Position numbers and translations under genes: made by a program. The notes beneath the pieces were generated by a model that was given only the letters and a program-made list of their open reading frames with translations, did not search any database and had not been told where the DNA came from. A stretch of 43,731 nucleotides of DNA, from positions 1 to 43,731 of the forward strand of contig NZ_BCZK01000024.1 of assembly GCF_001598695.1 (NCBI RefSeq), written 5' to 3'. This document shows positions 9,492 through 21,822 of this stretch, piece by piece (within the stretch, counting starts at the first letter, position 1; the number at the start of each line of letters is the position of its first letter). Source of the DNA: Klebsiella oxytoca NBRC 105695. GTDB taxonomy: Bacteria > Pseudomonadota > Gammaproteobacteria > Enterobacterales > Enterobacteriaceae.

Positions 9492-9502
9492 GGCAAAACT
9501 CT

Positions 9503-10960
9503 TTATTTATCAGTAGTCAATACGGCGGCTTGCGGGGCGGAGGTTCCGAAGCGGTTTCCGACCAGGAAAGCCAATAAGCTTAACAGTAACGAGGGCACTA
9601 TCGGATGGAAGCCCAGGTACTGAAGATTAAAAGTGGCGAGTATGGCATAGAGTACGCCGCCGACGATCATCGCGCTCAATGCGCCTTTCGCGTTCGCTCG
9701 TTCCCAGTACAGGCCCAGCACCAGCGGCCATAAGAACACGGCCTCCAGGCCGCCGAACGCCAGCAGGTTGAGCCAGATAATCATCTCAGGCGGACGCCAG
9801 GCTGCCAGCAGCAGTAAAGCGCCCAACAGCAGGGTGATCGTTGCCGACATCCGCTTCAACCGGGTTTCATTTGTTATCTGCTCGGGGCGCAGATTCAGAT
9901 ACAGATCTTTAATGATCGTAGCGGAACTTTGCAGCAGTTGAGCGTTGATCGTCGACATAATGGCGGCCATTGGCGCAGCGAGGAAGATCCCGGCGGCAAA
10001 TGGCGGCAATACTTTCACCATGAGGGTAGGGATGACCAGATCCGGCACCGTCAGATCCGGGATCACCGCGCGGCCGAGCGCTCCGGCAAGGTGCATACCA
10101 AACATCAGGATCGCGACGACTACTGTGCCAATGATAATTCCCCGGTGAACCGCTTTGCTGTCTTTATAGGAGATGCAGCGAACGGCGGTGTGCGGAAGGC
10201 CAATCACCCCGAAGCAGACCAGCACCCAAAAAGAGGTCATAAAGGTGGGAGAAAGAATATCATCAGCCCCCTGCGGAGAGACCAGCTTAGGATCGATAGT
10301 TTGCAGCGTTTCTACCGCATTATGTAGCCCGCCAGCCGCATGCACGACGCCAACCAGCAGAACAATCGTTCCTATCAGCATTACCATCCCCTGGAGGGTG
10401 TCATTGAGGACGCTGGCACGAAAACCGCCGAACGCGGTATAAAGTGCGATACTGACGCCAAAAATCAGCAGGCCGGTTTCGTAGGGGATGCCCGCCGCGG
10501 TTTCCAGCAGGCGCGCCCCGCCGATGAACTGCACCGTCATTGCCCCAACAAAAGCAACCAGTAGGCTCAGGCTCGCGAGCCAGACCAGCAGGCGGCTTTG
10601 ATAGCGGGCAAAGAGCATATCGTTCAGCGTTACGGCATTATAACGTCGCGCCAGAATGGCGAATTTCTTACCCAAAATTCCCAGCGAGAGCCAGATAGCA
10701 GGAAGCTGGATCATCGCCAGCAGTACCCAGCCGAGACCATATTTATAGGCCGCGCCGGGGCCGCCTATAAACGAGCTTGCGCTGATATAGGTAGCCGTAA
10801 GCGTCATGGCTAATACAATGCCGCCCATCGAGCGGCTACCGAGGAAATACTCGTTCAGGAAGGAACCCGTTACGCGCTTACGCATCGCATAGATGGAGAG
10901 AGCAAACACCACCAGCAGGTAGGCGACAAGCGGCAGTATGACTTCAAGCTGCATCGTCAT
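9503..10960 (-). CDS. panF: PanF, sodium/pantothenate symporter
   Basis: Inner-membrane Na+-coupled uptake carrier for pantothenate, the vitamin precursor of CoA; SSSF (SLC5) family with about 12-13 membrane helices over 485 aa. Sequence follows E. coli PanF almost throughout, including FLGSRSMGG near the N-terminus and the [18 protein letters not shown] cytoplasmic loop. The start overlaps the yhdT 3' end by 17 nt; a second ATG two codons later (10954) is the E. coli-type start and equally possible. Confidence 0.96.
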   Translation of the reverse strand: MTMQLEVILPLVAYLLVVFALSIYAMRKRVTGSFLNEYFLGSRSMGGIVLAMTLTATYISASSFIGGPGAAYKYGLGWVLLAMIQLPAIWLSLGILGKKFAILARRYNAVTLNDMLFARYQSRLLVWLASLSLLVAFVGAMTVQFIGGARLLETAAGIPYETGLLIFGVSIALYTAFGGFRASVLNDTLQGMVMLIGTIVLLVGVVHAAGGLHNAVETLQTIDPKLVSPQGADDILSPTFMTSFWVLVCFGVIGLPHTAVRCISYKDSKAVHRGIIIGTVVVAILMFGMHLAGALGRAVIPDLTVPDLVIPTLMVKVLPPFAAGIFLAAPMAAIMSTINAQLLQSSATIIKDLYLNLRPEQITNETRLKRMSATITLLLGALLLLAAWRPPEMIIWLNLLAFGGLEAVFLWPLVLGLYWERANAKGALSAMIVGGVLYAILATFNLQYLGFHPIVPSLLLSLLAFLVGNRFGTSAPQAAVLTTDK

Positions 10961-11186
10961 CCTCCAGAGGAATATCGCGATAAATCAGTTTTACCATTGC
11001 CCAGCACAGCAGGATAAACACCAGCGGTACCAGCAGGCAGGCCATTTCAAACCAGTGCGGCAGGCCGGTTATGCCAATACCGACGCCCGGCAAATAGGCG
11101 GCAGCCAGCCAGGCCGCAAGATAAAGAAGGGTTAGCCACAGCGCCCAGCGCGCCTCTTTATGGGCCTGAACAAAACGTTTGTCCAT
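10944..11186 (-). CDS. yhdT: YhdT, small membrane protein
   Basis: An 80-aa DUF997-type protein with two predicted membrane helices (about residues 13-35 and 45-68). It is always found directly before panF in enterics and overlaps it by 17 nt here, which suggests coupled translation and a possible accessory role in pantothenate uptake. That role is inference; no function is established. Confidence 0.9.
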   Translation of the reverse strand: MDKRFVQAHKEARWALWLTLLYLAAWLAAAYLPGVGIGITGLPHWFEMACLLVPLVFILLCWAMVKLIYRDIPLEDDDAA

Positions 11187-11256
11187 TTTTTGTCCCTTGA
11201 GGATGAAGAAAGCGGGGATTGTACCGCATGGAAAAGCGGAGAGGAGAGAAAAAGAA

Positions 11257-11281
11257 AAAAGGCCGGATTATCCGGCCTTTT
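11257..11281 (-). terminator. terminator-like hairpin between accC and yhdT
   Basis: Perfect 11-bp stem (AAAAGGCCGGA / TCCGGCCTTTT) with a 3-base loop and further T on the minus strand. It lies 16 bases after the accC stop codon and would separate accBC from yhdT-panF-prmA, at least partly. Confidence 0.85.
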
Positions 11282-11296
11282 GCAGCAGTAAGAGAA

Positions 11297-12646
11297 TTAC
11301 TTCTCCTGCAATCCGAGTTTTTTCTCCAGATAGTGGATATTGGTGCCACCATTCTGGAAATGTTCGTCGTTCATGATGCGGATCTGCAGATCTACGTTGG
11401 TTTTGATGCCATCGATAATCAGCTCCTGCAGCGCATTTTTCATGCGGGCAATCGCGACATCACGGTTTTCACCATAGCAGATCAGCTTGCCGATCATTGA
11501 GTCATAGTACGGAGGTACGGTGTAGCCTGCGTAGATATGAGACTCCCAGCGTACGCCAAAACCGCCCGGCGCGTGGAAGCGGGTAATTTTACCCGGGCTC
11601 GGCAGGAAGGTGTTCGGGTCTTCAGCATTGATACGGCATTCCACCGCATGGCCTTTAACCATAACTTCTTCCTGCTTGATGGACAGCGGCTGACCAGCAG
11701 CGATGCGCAGCTGTTCTTTAATCAGATCGACGCCGGTGATCATCTCGGTTACCGGGTGTTCTACCTGAATACGGGTATTCATTTCGATGAAATAGAACTC
11801 GCCGTTTTCGAACAGGAACTCAAAAGTACCCGCCCCGCGATAGCCGATATCGACACACGCTTTGGAGCAACGCTCGCCGATATAGCGACGCAGTTCCGGA
11901 GTAATGCCCGGCGCCGGTGCCTCTTCGACGACCTTCTGGTGACGACGCTGCATGGAGCAGTCGCGCTCAGCCAGATAGATAGCGTTGCCCTGACCGTCAG
12001 CCAGTACCTGGATCTCGATGTGGCGAGGATTCTCCAGGTATTTCTCCATATACACCATGTCGTTGTTAAAAGCGGCTTTTGCTTCCGCTTTGGTCATGGA
12101 GATGGATTGAGCCAGCTCAGCATCGCTGCGCACGACGCGCATACCGCGACCGCCGCCGCCGCCGGAGGCTTTGATAATCACCGGGTAGCCAATGCGTTTG
12201 GCATGGGCGCGGTTAACGTCCATATCTTCACCCAGCGGGCCGTCAGAGCCCGGTACGGTTGGAACGCCCGCTTTCTTCATTGCGGTAATGGCAGAGACTT
12301 TGTCGCCCATCAGGCGGATAGTGTCTGCTTTCGGACCGATAAAGATAAAGCCGGAACGCTCAACCTGCTCAGCGAAGTTAGCGTTTTCGGACAGAAAACC
12401 ATAACCCGGGTGAATAGCCACCGCGCCGGTGATTTCAGCTGCGCTAATGATAGCCGGGATATTGAGGTAACTTTTTACGGACGGAGCCGGGCCAATACAG
12501 ACCGTCTCATCCGCTAACAATACGTGTTTTAAATCGCGATCCGCCGTTGAGTGCACAGCAACGGTCTTGATGCCCAGTTCTTTACAGGCACGCAGGATAC
12601 GCAATGCAATCTCGCCGCGGTTGGCGATAACAATTTTATCCAGCAT
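11297..12646 (-). CDS. accC: AccC, biotin carboxylase subunit of acetyl-CoA carboxylase
   Basis: ATP-dependent carboxylation of the biotin on AccB, first half-reaction of fatty acid synthesis. 449 aa, the E. coli length. Domains in order: N-terminal biotin-carboxylase fold ([17 protein letters not shown]), ATP-grasp with glycine-rich loop [11 protein letters not shown] and metal/bicarbonate site [16 protein letters not shown], and the C-terminal biotin-carboxylase domain. I use the ATG at 12646, the family start, 10 nt after accB; an upstream ATG inside accB is unlikely. Confidence 0.98.
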   Translation of the reverse strand: MLDKIVIANRGEIALRILRACKELGIKTVAVHSTADRDLKHVLLADETVCIGPAPSVKSYLNIPAIISAAEITGAVAIHPGYGFLSENANFAEQVERSGFIFIGPKADTIRLMGDKVSAITAMKKAGVPTVPGSDGPLGEDMDVNRAHAKRIGYPVIIKASGGGGGRGMRVVRSDAELAQSISMTKAEAKAAFNNDMVYMEKYLENPRHIEIQVLADGQGNAIYLAERDCSMQRRHQKVVEEAPAPGITPELRRYIGERCSKACVDIGYRGAGTFEFLFENGEFYFIEMNTRIQVEHPVTEMITGVDLIKEQLRIAAGQPLSIKQEEVMVKGHAVECRINAEDPNTFLPSPGKITRFHAPGGFGVRWESHIYAGYTVPPYYDSMIGKLICYGENRDVAIARMKNALQELIIDGIKTNVDLQIRIMNDEHFQNGGTNIHYLEKKLGLQEK

Positions 12647-12656
12647 GTTCGCCTCG

Positions 12657-13130
12657 TTATTCGATGACGACCAGTGGCTCGTCAAATTCTACCGGTTGAC
12701 CACTTTCGACCAGAATGGCTTTCACCACGCCGGATTTATCGGCTTCGATCTGGTTCATCATTTTCATGGCTTCAACGATGCACAGGGTATCGCCCGCGTT
12801 AACTTTCTGACCGATTTCGATGAAGGCTTTCGCGTCCGGGCTCGGGGTGCGGTAGAAAGTACCAACCATTGGGGAACGTACGATGTGACCACTGATTTCC
12901 GCTGCCGCAGGGGCTTCCATTGCTGGAGTGGCCGCAGTTGCGACTGCGTTAGACAGAGCCGGCTGTTGCTGCATCATCGGTGCGGCATAAGCCTGTTGCA
13001 TCACCGGGAAACCTGCGTTTGGCGCGGCACGGCTAATGCGTACCGACTCTTCGCCTTCAGAAATTTCCAGTTCGGAGATACCTGATTCTTCAACCAGCTC
13101 GATCAGTTTTTTAATCTTACGAATATCCAT
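12657..13130 (-). CDS. accB: AccB, biotin carboxyl carrier protein
   Basis: Carrier subunit of acetyl-CoA carboxylase, 157 aa (one more than E. coli). The N-terminal assembly segment is followed by an Ala/Pro/Gln-rich linker (about residues 40-78) and the C-terminal biotinyl domain with the modified Lys123 in EAMKMMNQ and the thumb preceding it. Operon accB-accC. In E. coli AccB also represses its own operon, and the long leader upstream here fits that type of control. Confidence 0.98.
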   Translation of the reverse strand: MDIRKIKKLIELVEESGISELEISEGEESVRISRAAPNAGFPVMQQAYAAPMMQQQPALSNAVATAATPAMEAPAAAEISGHIVRSPMVGTFYRTPSPDAKAFIEIGQKVNAGDTLCIVEAMKMMNQIEADKSGVVKAILVESGQPVEFDEPLVVIE

Positions 13131-13454
13131 GAGTGGGTTCCGTACTCTTTGTTTAGTGTGATTGTGACAGGCGTGTTAGCACCGTCTGTAAAGCATATGA
13201 ATTACTGCTGATTCATGACGCCGCCATTGGGCATAAGTCGACAGGTTACGCTCCGGCTGCCCGAAAGCAAAAAGCGAAACTTACCGGCCAACATGCGGCC
13301 ATCTTCTGCCATTCTCGGGTAAAAAACAAAATATACCTTCGATACGCGATTGTCACCTTTTCGGGACTCAAAAAGCCCGTAAGGAAAACCAAAGTCGCAC
13401 ATTATAACGATTTCGTAGCATTTGGCAGCTAAATACTGGTCTTATCAGGGAAGA
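13131..13454 (-). promoter_or_regulatory. accB promoter and long leader
   Basis: A perfect TATAAT -10 box lies on the minus strand at 13406-13401, which places the transcript start near 13394 and gives a leader of about 260 nt before accB. A long untranslated accBC leader is known in E. coli. No convincing -35 is visible (GCTGCC region at 16-18 bp spacing). No gene is seen in the gap; in particular there is no aroQ, which precedes accB in many gamma-proteobacteria. Confidence 0.7.
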
Positions 13455-13492
13455 TTATCAACCGCTATCGTGTAAAGTGGGGCGGTTGATAA
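13455..13492 (-). terminator. 11-bp-arm hairpin between msrQ and accB promoter
   Basis: TTATCAACCGC (13455-13465) pairs perfectly with GCGGTTGATAA (13482-13492). It is 32 bases after the msrQ stop codon and about 60-100 bp upstream of the accB start point, followed on the minus strand by a mixed pyrimidine tract (TCTTCC) rather than a clear T run. It may end msrPQ transcription or serve as an upstream accB site. Confidence 0.6.
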
Positions 13493-13523
13493 AAGAACTG
13501 CGGGAAACTGCACATATCCGGAA

Positions 13524-14123
13524 TCAGCGCCACCACTGGCGAAACTTCTTGTATCGCCATGCTAAAAGCAGCAGTGCCAGCAGCGCATAAATGATCGGCT
13601 GCGGGGATAAAATCTTCACCGACCACAGGTAGTGAATCGGCGCAAGGATCGCGACAACATAGACGAAGTTATGCAATGTTTGCCAACGGCGGCCTAATTT
13701 CCGCTGCATCGCCTGGGTGGAGGTCGCCGCCAGCGCCAGCAGAATCAGCCAGCTGAGTAAACCCAGCGTCAGGTAAGGCCTGCTGATAACTTCTGAACCC
13801 AAAAGCGCCAGATTGTTAATCCCGAGTTCGAGCAGCGTATAGCTGGTTAAATGCAGCGTTGCCCAGGCAAAGCACCATAAGCCAAGTAAGCGCCGGGTGC
13901 GTATCAATAACGGCTGTTTAGCGTAGCGCGCTAGCGGCGAAACAAGCAAGGTAGCCAGCAGGAATTTAAGAGCCATCCTACCGGTAAAGTGCTGAATATC
14001 CTTTGCCGGGTCGGCGCTGAAATAGCCCTGCTGCCCGGCCCAGAACAGCCAGACAACGGGCAAAAAGCCAGCCAGATGGAGAAGCACTTTCAGCCAGGTT
14101 ATCTGCTTTACATTCAGGCGCAC
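13524..14123 (-). CDS. msrQ: MsrQ, heme-binding membrane subunit of the methionine sulfoxide reductase
   Basis: Inner-membrane b-type heme protein (199 aa, about six helices) that passes electrons from the respiratory chain or flavin reductase to periplasmic MsrP. Family features include DIQHFTGR near the N-terminus and conserved helix histidines ([23 protein letters not shown]) that can act as heme ligands. GTG start whose first base is the last base of the msrP TAG stop (TAGTG), so translation should be coupled. E. coli MsrQ is about 12 residues longer at the C-terminus. Confidence 0.94.
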   Translation of the reverse strand: MRLNVKQITWLKVLLHLAGFLPVVWLFWAGQQGYFSADPAKDIQHFTGRMALKFLLATLLVSPLARYAKQPLLIRTRRLLGLWCFAWATLHLTSYTLLELGINNLALLGSEVISRPYLTLGLLSWLILLALAATSTQAMQRKLGRRWQTLHNFVYVVAILAPIHYLWSVKILSPQPIIYALLALLLLAWRYKKFRQWWR

Positions 14124-15124
14124 TAGTAGTTCTCCCGCAAATTCAGGCCCCGATAGAGCGACGCCACTTCTTCGGCATAGCCGTTGAACAGCAGCGTTGG
14201 CTGGCGTTTAACGTCGAGTACGCCGCCGGCGCCGATAAAACGCTCAGTCGCCTGCGACCAGCGGGGATGATCGACATGCGGATTAACGTTGGCGTAGAAG
14301 CCATACTCTTCGGGCCCGGCCAGATTCCAGGTGGTGGGCGGACGCTCACGGGTGAGCTCAATACTGACGATGGACTTAATCCCTTTGAAGCCGTACTTCC
14401 AGGGCACGGTGAGCCGAACCGGCGCACCGTTCTGCGGGGGCAGCGCCTTGCCATACACGCCCACGCTGAGCAGCGTCAGAGGATGCATTGCTTCATCGAG
14501 CCGCAGTCCTTCAACGTAGGGATACGCCAGACCGCCGCCGATAAAACGGTCCTTTTGACCCGGCATCTGCTCAGGAGCATAAAGCGTTTTAAATGCAACG
14601 TAGCGAGCATTGCTGGTGGGTTCGACCAGCGACAGCAGCTTATGGAGCGGGAAACCGACCCACGGAACCACCATCGACCAGGCTTCTACGCAGCGCATTC
14701 GATAAATTCGTTCTTCCAGCGGGAATCGGCTGGTCAGGTCGTCATGATCGAGCGTGAGCGGTTTTGCCACTTCGCCACCGATCGTCAGCGTCCAGGGATC
14801 GGTGCGCAGGCTGCCGGCATTCGCCGCCGGATCGGCTTTATCCAGACCGAACTCATAAAAGTTGTTGTAACCAGCAACTTTATCCTCCGGCGTGAGCGGC
14901 AGGTTATTTTGCCATTGCGCCGGTTTTTCGAACGTTAGCGCTTTGCCCGCCGGCGCCGGCGGGCGATCGTTGCCTTTAAACCAATCCAGCAGATCGGCTT
15001 GCGCGGAGGGGGTAAGGGAAAGGGCGGTCGCGCTGATGCCCAGCATTTTCAGGACCTGGCGACGTTGCAGCATAAAAACGGATTCTGCCGTAACGTCGGC
15101 TTCTGTCAGTTTTTTGGGTTTCAT
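14123..15124 (-). CDS. msrP: MsrP, periplasmic molybdopterin methionine sulfoxide reductase
   Basis: Catalytic subunit that repairs oxidised Met in periplasmic proteins (formerly YedY). 333 aa with a Tat signal: twin arginines 21-22 in QRRQVLK followed by a hydrophobic stretch and cleavage near AQA-DLL. The Mo-ligating Cys is about residue 145 in [10 protein letters not shown], and the cofactor pocket motifs [10 protein letters not shown] and YGFYANVNP are intact. I chose the ATG at 15124, matching the family N-terminus; an ATG 15 bases upstream would add MTEDA. In E. coli K-12 msrPQ lies elsewhere, next to hiuH. Confidence 0.94.
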   Translation of the reverse strand: MKPKKLTEADVTAESVFMLQRRQVLKMLGISATALSLTPSAQADLLDWFKGNDRPPAPAGKALTFEKPAQWQNNLPLTPEDKVAGYNNFYEFGLDKADPAANAGSLRTDPWTLTIGGEVAKPLTLDHDDLTSRFPLEERIYRMRCVEAWSMVVPWVGFPLHKLLSLVEPTSNARYVAFKTLYAPEQMPGQKDRFIGGGLAYPYVEGLRLDEAMHPLTLLSVGVYGKALPPQNGAPVRLTVPWKYGFKGIKSIVSIELTRERPPTTWNLAGPEEYGFYANVNPHVDHPRWSQATERFIGAGGVLDVKRQPTLLFNGYAEEVASLYRGLNLRENY

Positions 15125-15202
15125 AGCATCCTCCGTCATGCGTTTTTTCTAAGCATGACGGAGGCGAGGCGTTATTGCGAATATGTCACGAAAAATTGCA
15201 GA

Positions 15203-16177
15203 TTAGGCGATTTTAACCAGCGTGCGGCCCTGAATCTTATTGGTCATAATCTTTTCAGCAAACTCAGGGGCTTCGGCGAGGGTGATTTCGGTTGCGCTGT
15301 GCGCATAGAACGATTCCGGCAGATCGCGAACCAGCCTTTGCCAGGCTTCAGCCCGGCGGGCGGGCGGGGTCATCACCGAGTCAACGCCCTGCAGGCGTAC
15401 ATTGCGCAGAATAAACGGCATCACGGTGGTCGGCAGCGCAAATCCGCCAGCGAGGCCGCAGGCTGCAACGCAGCCGCCGTAGTTCATTTGCGCCAGTACT
15501 TTTGCCAGTACTTTATCGCCAACCGTGTCAACAGCGCCGGCCCACAGCTGCTTTTCCAGCGGGCGGGTTTCGGCGAACTCATCTCGGCCAAGGATGCGCT
15601 GCGCGCCGAGGGCTTTCAAATATTCATGGGTGCTTTCGCGCCCGGAAACCGCCGCTACCTTGTACCCCAGCTGATGCAGCAAAGCGACTGCGGTGCTGCC
15701 GACGCCGCCGCTGGCCCCGGTAACTACAATTTCGCCATCTTCAGGACGAATTCCGGCATCTTCCAGCGCCATCACGCACAGCATGGCGGTGAAGCCCGCG
15801 GTACCAATGGTCATGGCTTTACGCCCATTCAGTCCTTGAGGCATTGCTACCAGCCAGTCGCCTTTAACGCGAGCGCGTTCCGCCAGACCGCCCCAGTGGT
15901 TTTCGCCAACGCCCCATCCGGTGAGCAGCACCTGCTGGCCCGCATGAAAGCGAGGATCTTCGCTGCTGTGGACCGAACCGGCAAAATCGATGCCAGGAAT
16001 CATCGGAAAGTTGCGGATGATTTTTCCTTTACCGGTGATCGCCAGCGCATCTTTATAGTTGAGGCTGGACCACTCGATATCCACTGTCACATCGCCCTGC
16101 GGCAGCTGGCTGGCGTCAATGGTTTGCACCGAAGAGAGAGTTTTGCCATCCTGCTGTTCTAAGATTAAAGCCTGCAT
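15203..16177 (-). CDS. acuI: AcuI, acrylyl-CoA reductase (NADPH)
   Basis: Zinc-free medium-chain dehydrogenase (YhdH/YhfP type, 324 aa) that reduces toxic acrylyl-CoA to propionyl-CoA with NADPH. The GroES-like N-terminal half includes SLNYKDALAITGKG and GIDFAGSV; the Rossmann half carries VTGASGGVGSTAVALLHQLG and the NADPH-preferring SGRES loop. Divergent from csrD with 219 bases between the starts. Confidence 0.95.
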   Translation of the reverse strand: MQALILEQQDGKTLSSVQTIDASQLPQGDVTVDIEWSSLNYKDALAITGKGKIIRNFPMIPGIDFAGSVHSSEDPRFHAGQQVLLTGWGVGENHWGGLAERARVKGDWLVAMPQGLNGRKAMTIGTAGFTAMLCVMALEDAGIRPEDGEIVVTGASGGVGSTAVALLHQLGYKVAAVSGRESTHEYLKALGAQRILGRDEFAETRPLEKQLWAGAVDTVGDKVLAKVLAQMNYGGCVAACGLAGGFALPTTVMPFILRNVRLQGVDSVMTPPARRAEAWQRLVRDLPESFYAHSATEITLAEAPEFAEKIMTNKIQGRTLVKIA

Positions 16178-16396
16178 GCGCCGGTCCTCGTAGGTTGGAT
16201 GATTGGAAAAATTTTTCTGCAGACTATACTCGCTAACGGCATTATTACACCGATGTAACGCAATAAATTGCCAGATACGCCAGCTTTGGTAGTATGCGTC
16301 GCTCTTTAGAAAGTTAGTGCTTACTTTAGTTTAGGCGCCAGCACTGGAGCCCGGATGTTTATCGGGCACTCATTCACTCGCGGAGTTAACACAGGG

Positions 16397-18337
16397 ATGC
16401 GATTAACGACGAAATTCTCAGCCTTTGTCACGTTACTCACCAGCCTGACTATCTTTGTCACGCTGATTGGCGCTTCGCTGAGTTTTTATAACGGTATTCA
16501 GCTAAAAATGACCAACCGCGTTCAGGCGGTGGCAACGATGCTGGATAACCGCCTGGTCTCTATATCTTTTGACCAGTTAGAACCGCAGATGGATGAGCTG
16601 ATGACGCCGGTCGAAGTCGTGCACGTTGATTTTCAGCTTAATGGCAAATCAGTCTATAGCCATTCCCGCAACGATAACTATCGTCCGTTAGGCAGCAGCA
16701 ATCAGTTCCGTAGTATCACCGTGCCGTCGCTCAAGCACCCGGGCATGGTTATCCATCTGGTTTATCTGGATCCGATGGCCAATTATTTCCGTTCGCTGCA
16801 CGTTACCGCGCCGCTTTCCATCGCCATTGGTTTCATGGTGCTGATTATCTTTTTTTCCGTCCGCTGGATCCGTCGTCAGCTGGCGGGCCAGGAGCTACTG
16901 GAGCTTCGCTCTGTGCGTATTCTTAACGGCGAACGCGGCCCGCAGGTGCGCGGGTCGGTACACGAATGGCCAGTCAACACCAGCAGTGCGTTAGATACGC
17001 TGCTATCAGAACTGCAGTTTGCCAGCGATCAGCGAAGCCGCATGGATACCCTGATTCGTTCTTACGTTGCGCAGGATTCAAAAACCGGACTCAGTAACCG
17101 ATTGTTCTTTGATAATCAGCTGTCGACGCTGCTTGAAGATCAGGAGAAGGTGGGGTCGTACGGTATTGTTATGATGATCCGCCTGCCGGATTTCGACCTG
17201 CTGCGCGATAACTGGGGGCGTACAGCGACTGAAGAGCATTACTTTACGCTGATCAACATGCTTTCCACCTTTATTATGCGTTATCCCGGCGCGCTGCTGG
17301 CCCGCTATCACCGAAGCGATTTTGCCGTTCTGCTCCCTCATCGCACGTTAAAAGAGGCGGATAGCATCGCCGGATTGCTATTGAAGGCTATGGATGCCCT
17401 GCCGCCAACGCGAATTCTCGATCGTGACGACATGATGCATATCGGGATCTGCGCCTTCCGTAGCGGACAAACGGCAGCCCAGGTGATGGAGCATGCGGAA
17501 GCGGCAACGCGCAATGCGGTATTGCAGGGTAGCAACAGCTGGGCCGTCTACGATGACTCTCTCCCGGAAAAGGGACGCGGCAACGTCCGCTGGCGCACGC
17601 TTATCGAGCAAATGCTCAGCCGCGGCGGACCGCGTCTCTACCAAAAACCTGCCGTAACGCGTGACGGTCGCGTACACCACCGCGAGCTAATGTGTCGTCT
17701 TTACGATGGCAAGGAAGAAGTTATCGCGGCGGAATATATGCCGATGGTACTGCAGTTCGGTCTGGCGGAAGAGTATGACCGCCTGCAAATCACCCGGTTG
17801 CTGCCGTTTTTAGGCTTCTGGCCGGAAGAAAATCTCGCGCTACAGGTGACGGTTGAGTCATTAATTCGCCCCCGCTTCCAGCGCTGGCTGCGCGATACTT
17901 TGATGCAATGCGAAAAATCGCAACGTCGGCGTATTATTTTTGAACTTGCAGAGGCGGATGTTTGTCAATATATCGGCCGCCTGCAGCCGGTTATGCGGTT
18001 GGTTAATGCTTTAGGTGTTCGAGTTGCCGTAGTTCAGGCTGGTCTGACGCTGGTTGGAACCAGCTGGATTAAGCAGCTCGACGTTGAGGTTATCAAGCTG
18101 CATTCGGGGTTATCGCGCAATATAGAAAAACGCAGTGAGAATCAGCTGCTGGTGCAGAGTCTGGTGGAAGCCTGTAAGGGGATGCCGGTTCAGGTTTTCG
18201 CAACCGGCGTGCTCAGCCGTAGCGAGTGGCAGGTGCTGTCTCAATGCGGTGTCACCGGCGGTCAGGGGGAATTTTTTGCCGCCTCACAGCCACTTGACAC
18301 AAATGTGAAAAAATATTCGCAAAGATACTCTGTTTGA
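16397..18337 (+). CDS. csrD: CsrD, regulator of CsrB/CsrC sRNA decay
   Basis: Membrane protein (646 aa) that targets the sRNAs CsrB and CsrC for RNase E cleavage and so tunes CsrA activity. Two membrane helices (about residues 10-31 and 136-156) bracket a periplasmic sensor part. A HAMP-like linker, a degenerate GGDEF domain (HRSDF in place of GGDEF) and a degenerate EAL domain (ELM in place of EAL) follow, so it should neither make nor cleave c-di-GMP, as known for CsrD. I chose the ATG at 16397, preceded by ACAGGG, because the family begins MRLTTKFSAFVTLL; an in-frame ATG at 16355 adds 14 untypical residues. Confidence 0.94.
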   Translation: MRLTTKFSAFVTLLTSLTIFVTLIGASLSFYNGIQLKMTNRVQAVATMLDNRLVSISFDQLEPQMDELMTPVEVVHVDFQLNGKSVYSHSRNDNYRPLGSSNQFRSITVPSLKHPGMVIHLVYLDPMANYFRSLHVTAPLSIAIGFMVLIIFFSVRWIRRQLAGQELLELRSVRILNGERGPQVRGSVHEWPVNTSSALDTLLSELQFASDQRSRMDTLIRSYVAQDSKTGLSNRLFFDNQLSTLLEDQEKVGSYGIVMMIRLPDFDLLRDNWGRTATEEHYFTLINMLSTFIMRYPGALLARYHRSDFAVLLPHRTLKEADSIAGLLLKAMDALPPTRILDRDDMMHIGICAFRSGQTAAQVMEHAEAATRNAVLQGSNSWAVYDDSLPEKGRGNVRWRTLIEQMLSRGGPRLYQKPAVTRDGRVHHRELMCRLYDGKEEVIAAEYMPMVLQFGLAEEYDRLQITRLLPFLGFWPEENLALQVTVESLIRPRFQRWLRDTLMQCEKSQRRRIIFELAEADVCQYIGRLQPVMRLVNALGVRVAVVQAGLTLVGTSWIKQLDVEVIKLHSGLSRNIEKRSENQLLVQSLVEACKGMPVQVFATGVLSRSEWQVLSQCGVTGGQGEFFAASQPLDTNVKKYSQRYSV

Positions 18338-19686
<1,349 letters not shown>

Positions 19687-19756
19687 TCAGCCTGAGATCC
19701 GGGTAGCTGGCTTACGGCTGCCCCGGTCTTAACTGACACGAGAATACGCATAGCCT

Positions 19757-21231
<1,475 letters not shown>

Positions 21232-21238
21232 GGTTGAT

Positions 21239-21820
21239 ATGACGACTCTGTATCTGGCTTCAGGCTCTCCCCGTCGGCAGGAACTGCTGACTCAGCTCGG
21301 TCTCTCTTTTGAACGCGTGATTCCCGGTATTGAGGAACAGCGCCGTCCCCAGGAGAGCGCGCAGCAGTATGTTGTACGTCTGGCGCGTGAGAAGGCTCAG
21401 GCTGGAGTGGCGTTAGCGCCGCTTGATCTCCCCGTACTGGGAGCGGATACCATTGTCATCCTTAATGGTGAAGTGCTGGAGAAGCCGCGCGATGCCGGCC
21501 ACGCCGCCGAAATGCTGCGTATGCTTTCCGGGAAAACCCATCAGGTGATGACCGCCGTGGCCCTGGCCGATAAGCAGCAGACGTTGGATTGCCTGGTGGT
21601 CACGGAGGTCACTTTCCGTGTGCTCTCAGTACAGGATATCGCCGATTATGTTGCCAGCGGCGAACCTTTAGATAAAGCAGGTGCATACGGTATTCAGGGG
21701 TTGGGTGGCTGTTTTGTCAGGAAGATAAACGGCAGCTATCACGCCGTAGTGGGCTTACCGCTGGTGGAGACGTATGAGTTGCTGAGTAACTTTAACTCAC
21801 TGCGTGAAGAAAAGGGATAA
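21239..21820 (+). CDS. yhdE: YhdE (Maf), dTTP/UTP pyrophosphatase
   Basis: House-cleaning nucleotide pyrophosphatase of the Maf family, hydrolysing dTTP, UTP and modified forms to monophosphates. 193 aa with the signature [10 protein letters not shown] near the N-terminus, catalytic-region LGADTIVIL, and the [13 protein letters not shown] motif that is typical of the YhdE rather than YceF subgroup. ATG at 21239 chosen, 7 bases after mreD, preceded by AAGG; an ATG at 21218 inside mreD is in frame but adds an untypical MRCNKVD. Part of the mre-rng transcript. Confidence 0.94.
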   Translation: MTTLYLASGSPRRQELLTQLGLSFERVIPGIEEQRRPQESAQQYVVRLAREKAQAGVALAPLDLPVLGADTIVILNGEVLEKPRDAGHAAEMLRMLSGKTHQVMTAVALADKQQTLDCLVVTEVTFRVLSVQDIADYVASGEPLDKAGAYGIQGLGGCFVRKINGSYHAVVGLPLVETYELLSNFNSLREEKG

Positions 21821-21822
21821 AG

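Noticed and set aside
11537..12517. 326-aa plus-strand ORF opposite accC
   Set aside because: Mirror of the highly conserved accC reading frame with no independent coding signal.
13202..13402. 66-aa ORF on the minus strand in the accB leader
   Set aside because: Its ATG overlaps the TATAAT box, so it would lie upstream of the transcript start; it has no recognisable domain and no good ribosome binding site.
14999..16162. 387-aa plus-strand ORF opposite acuI and the msrP 5' end
   Set aside because: It is antisense to two well-conserved genes and its translation has no domain pattern; long antisense frames are common in GC-ending codon DNA.
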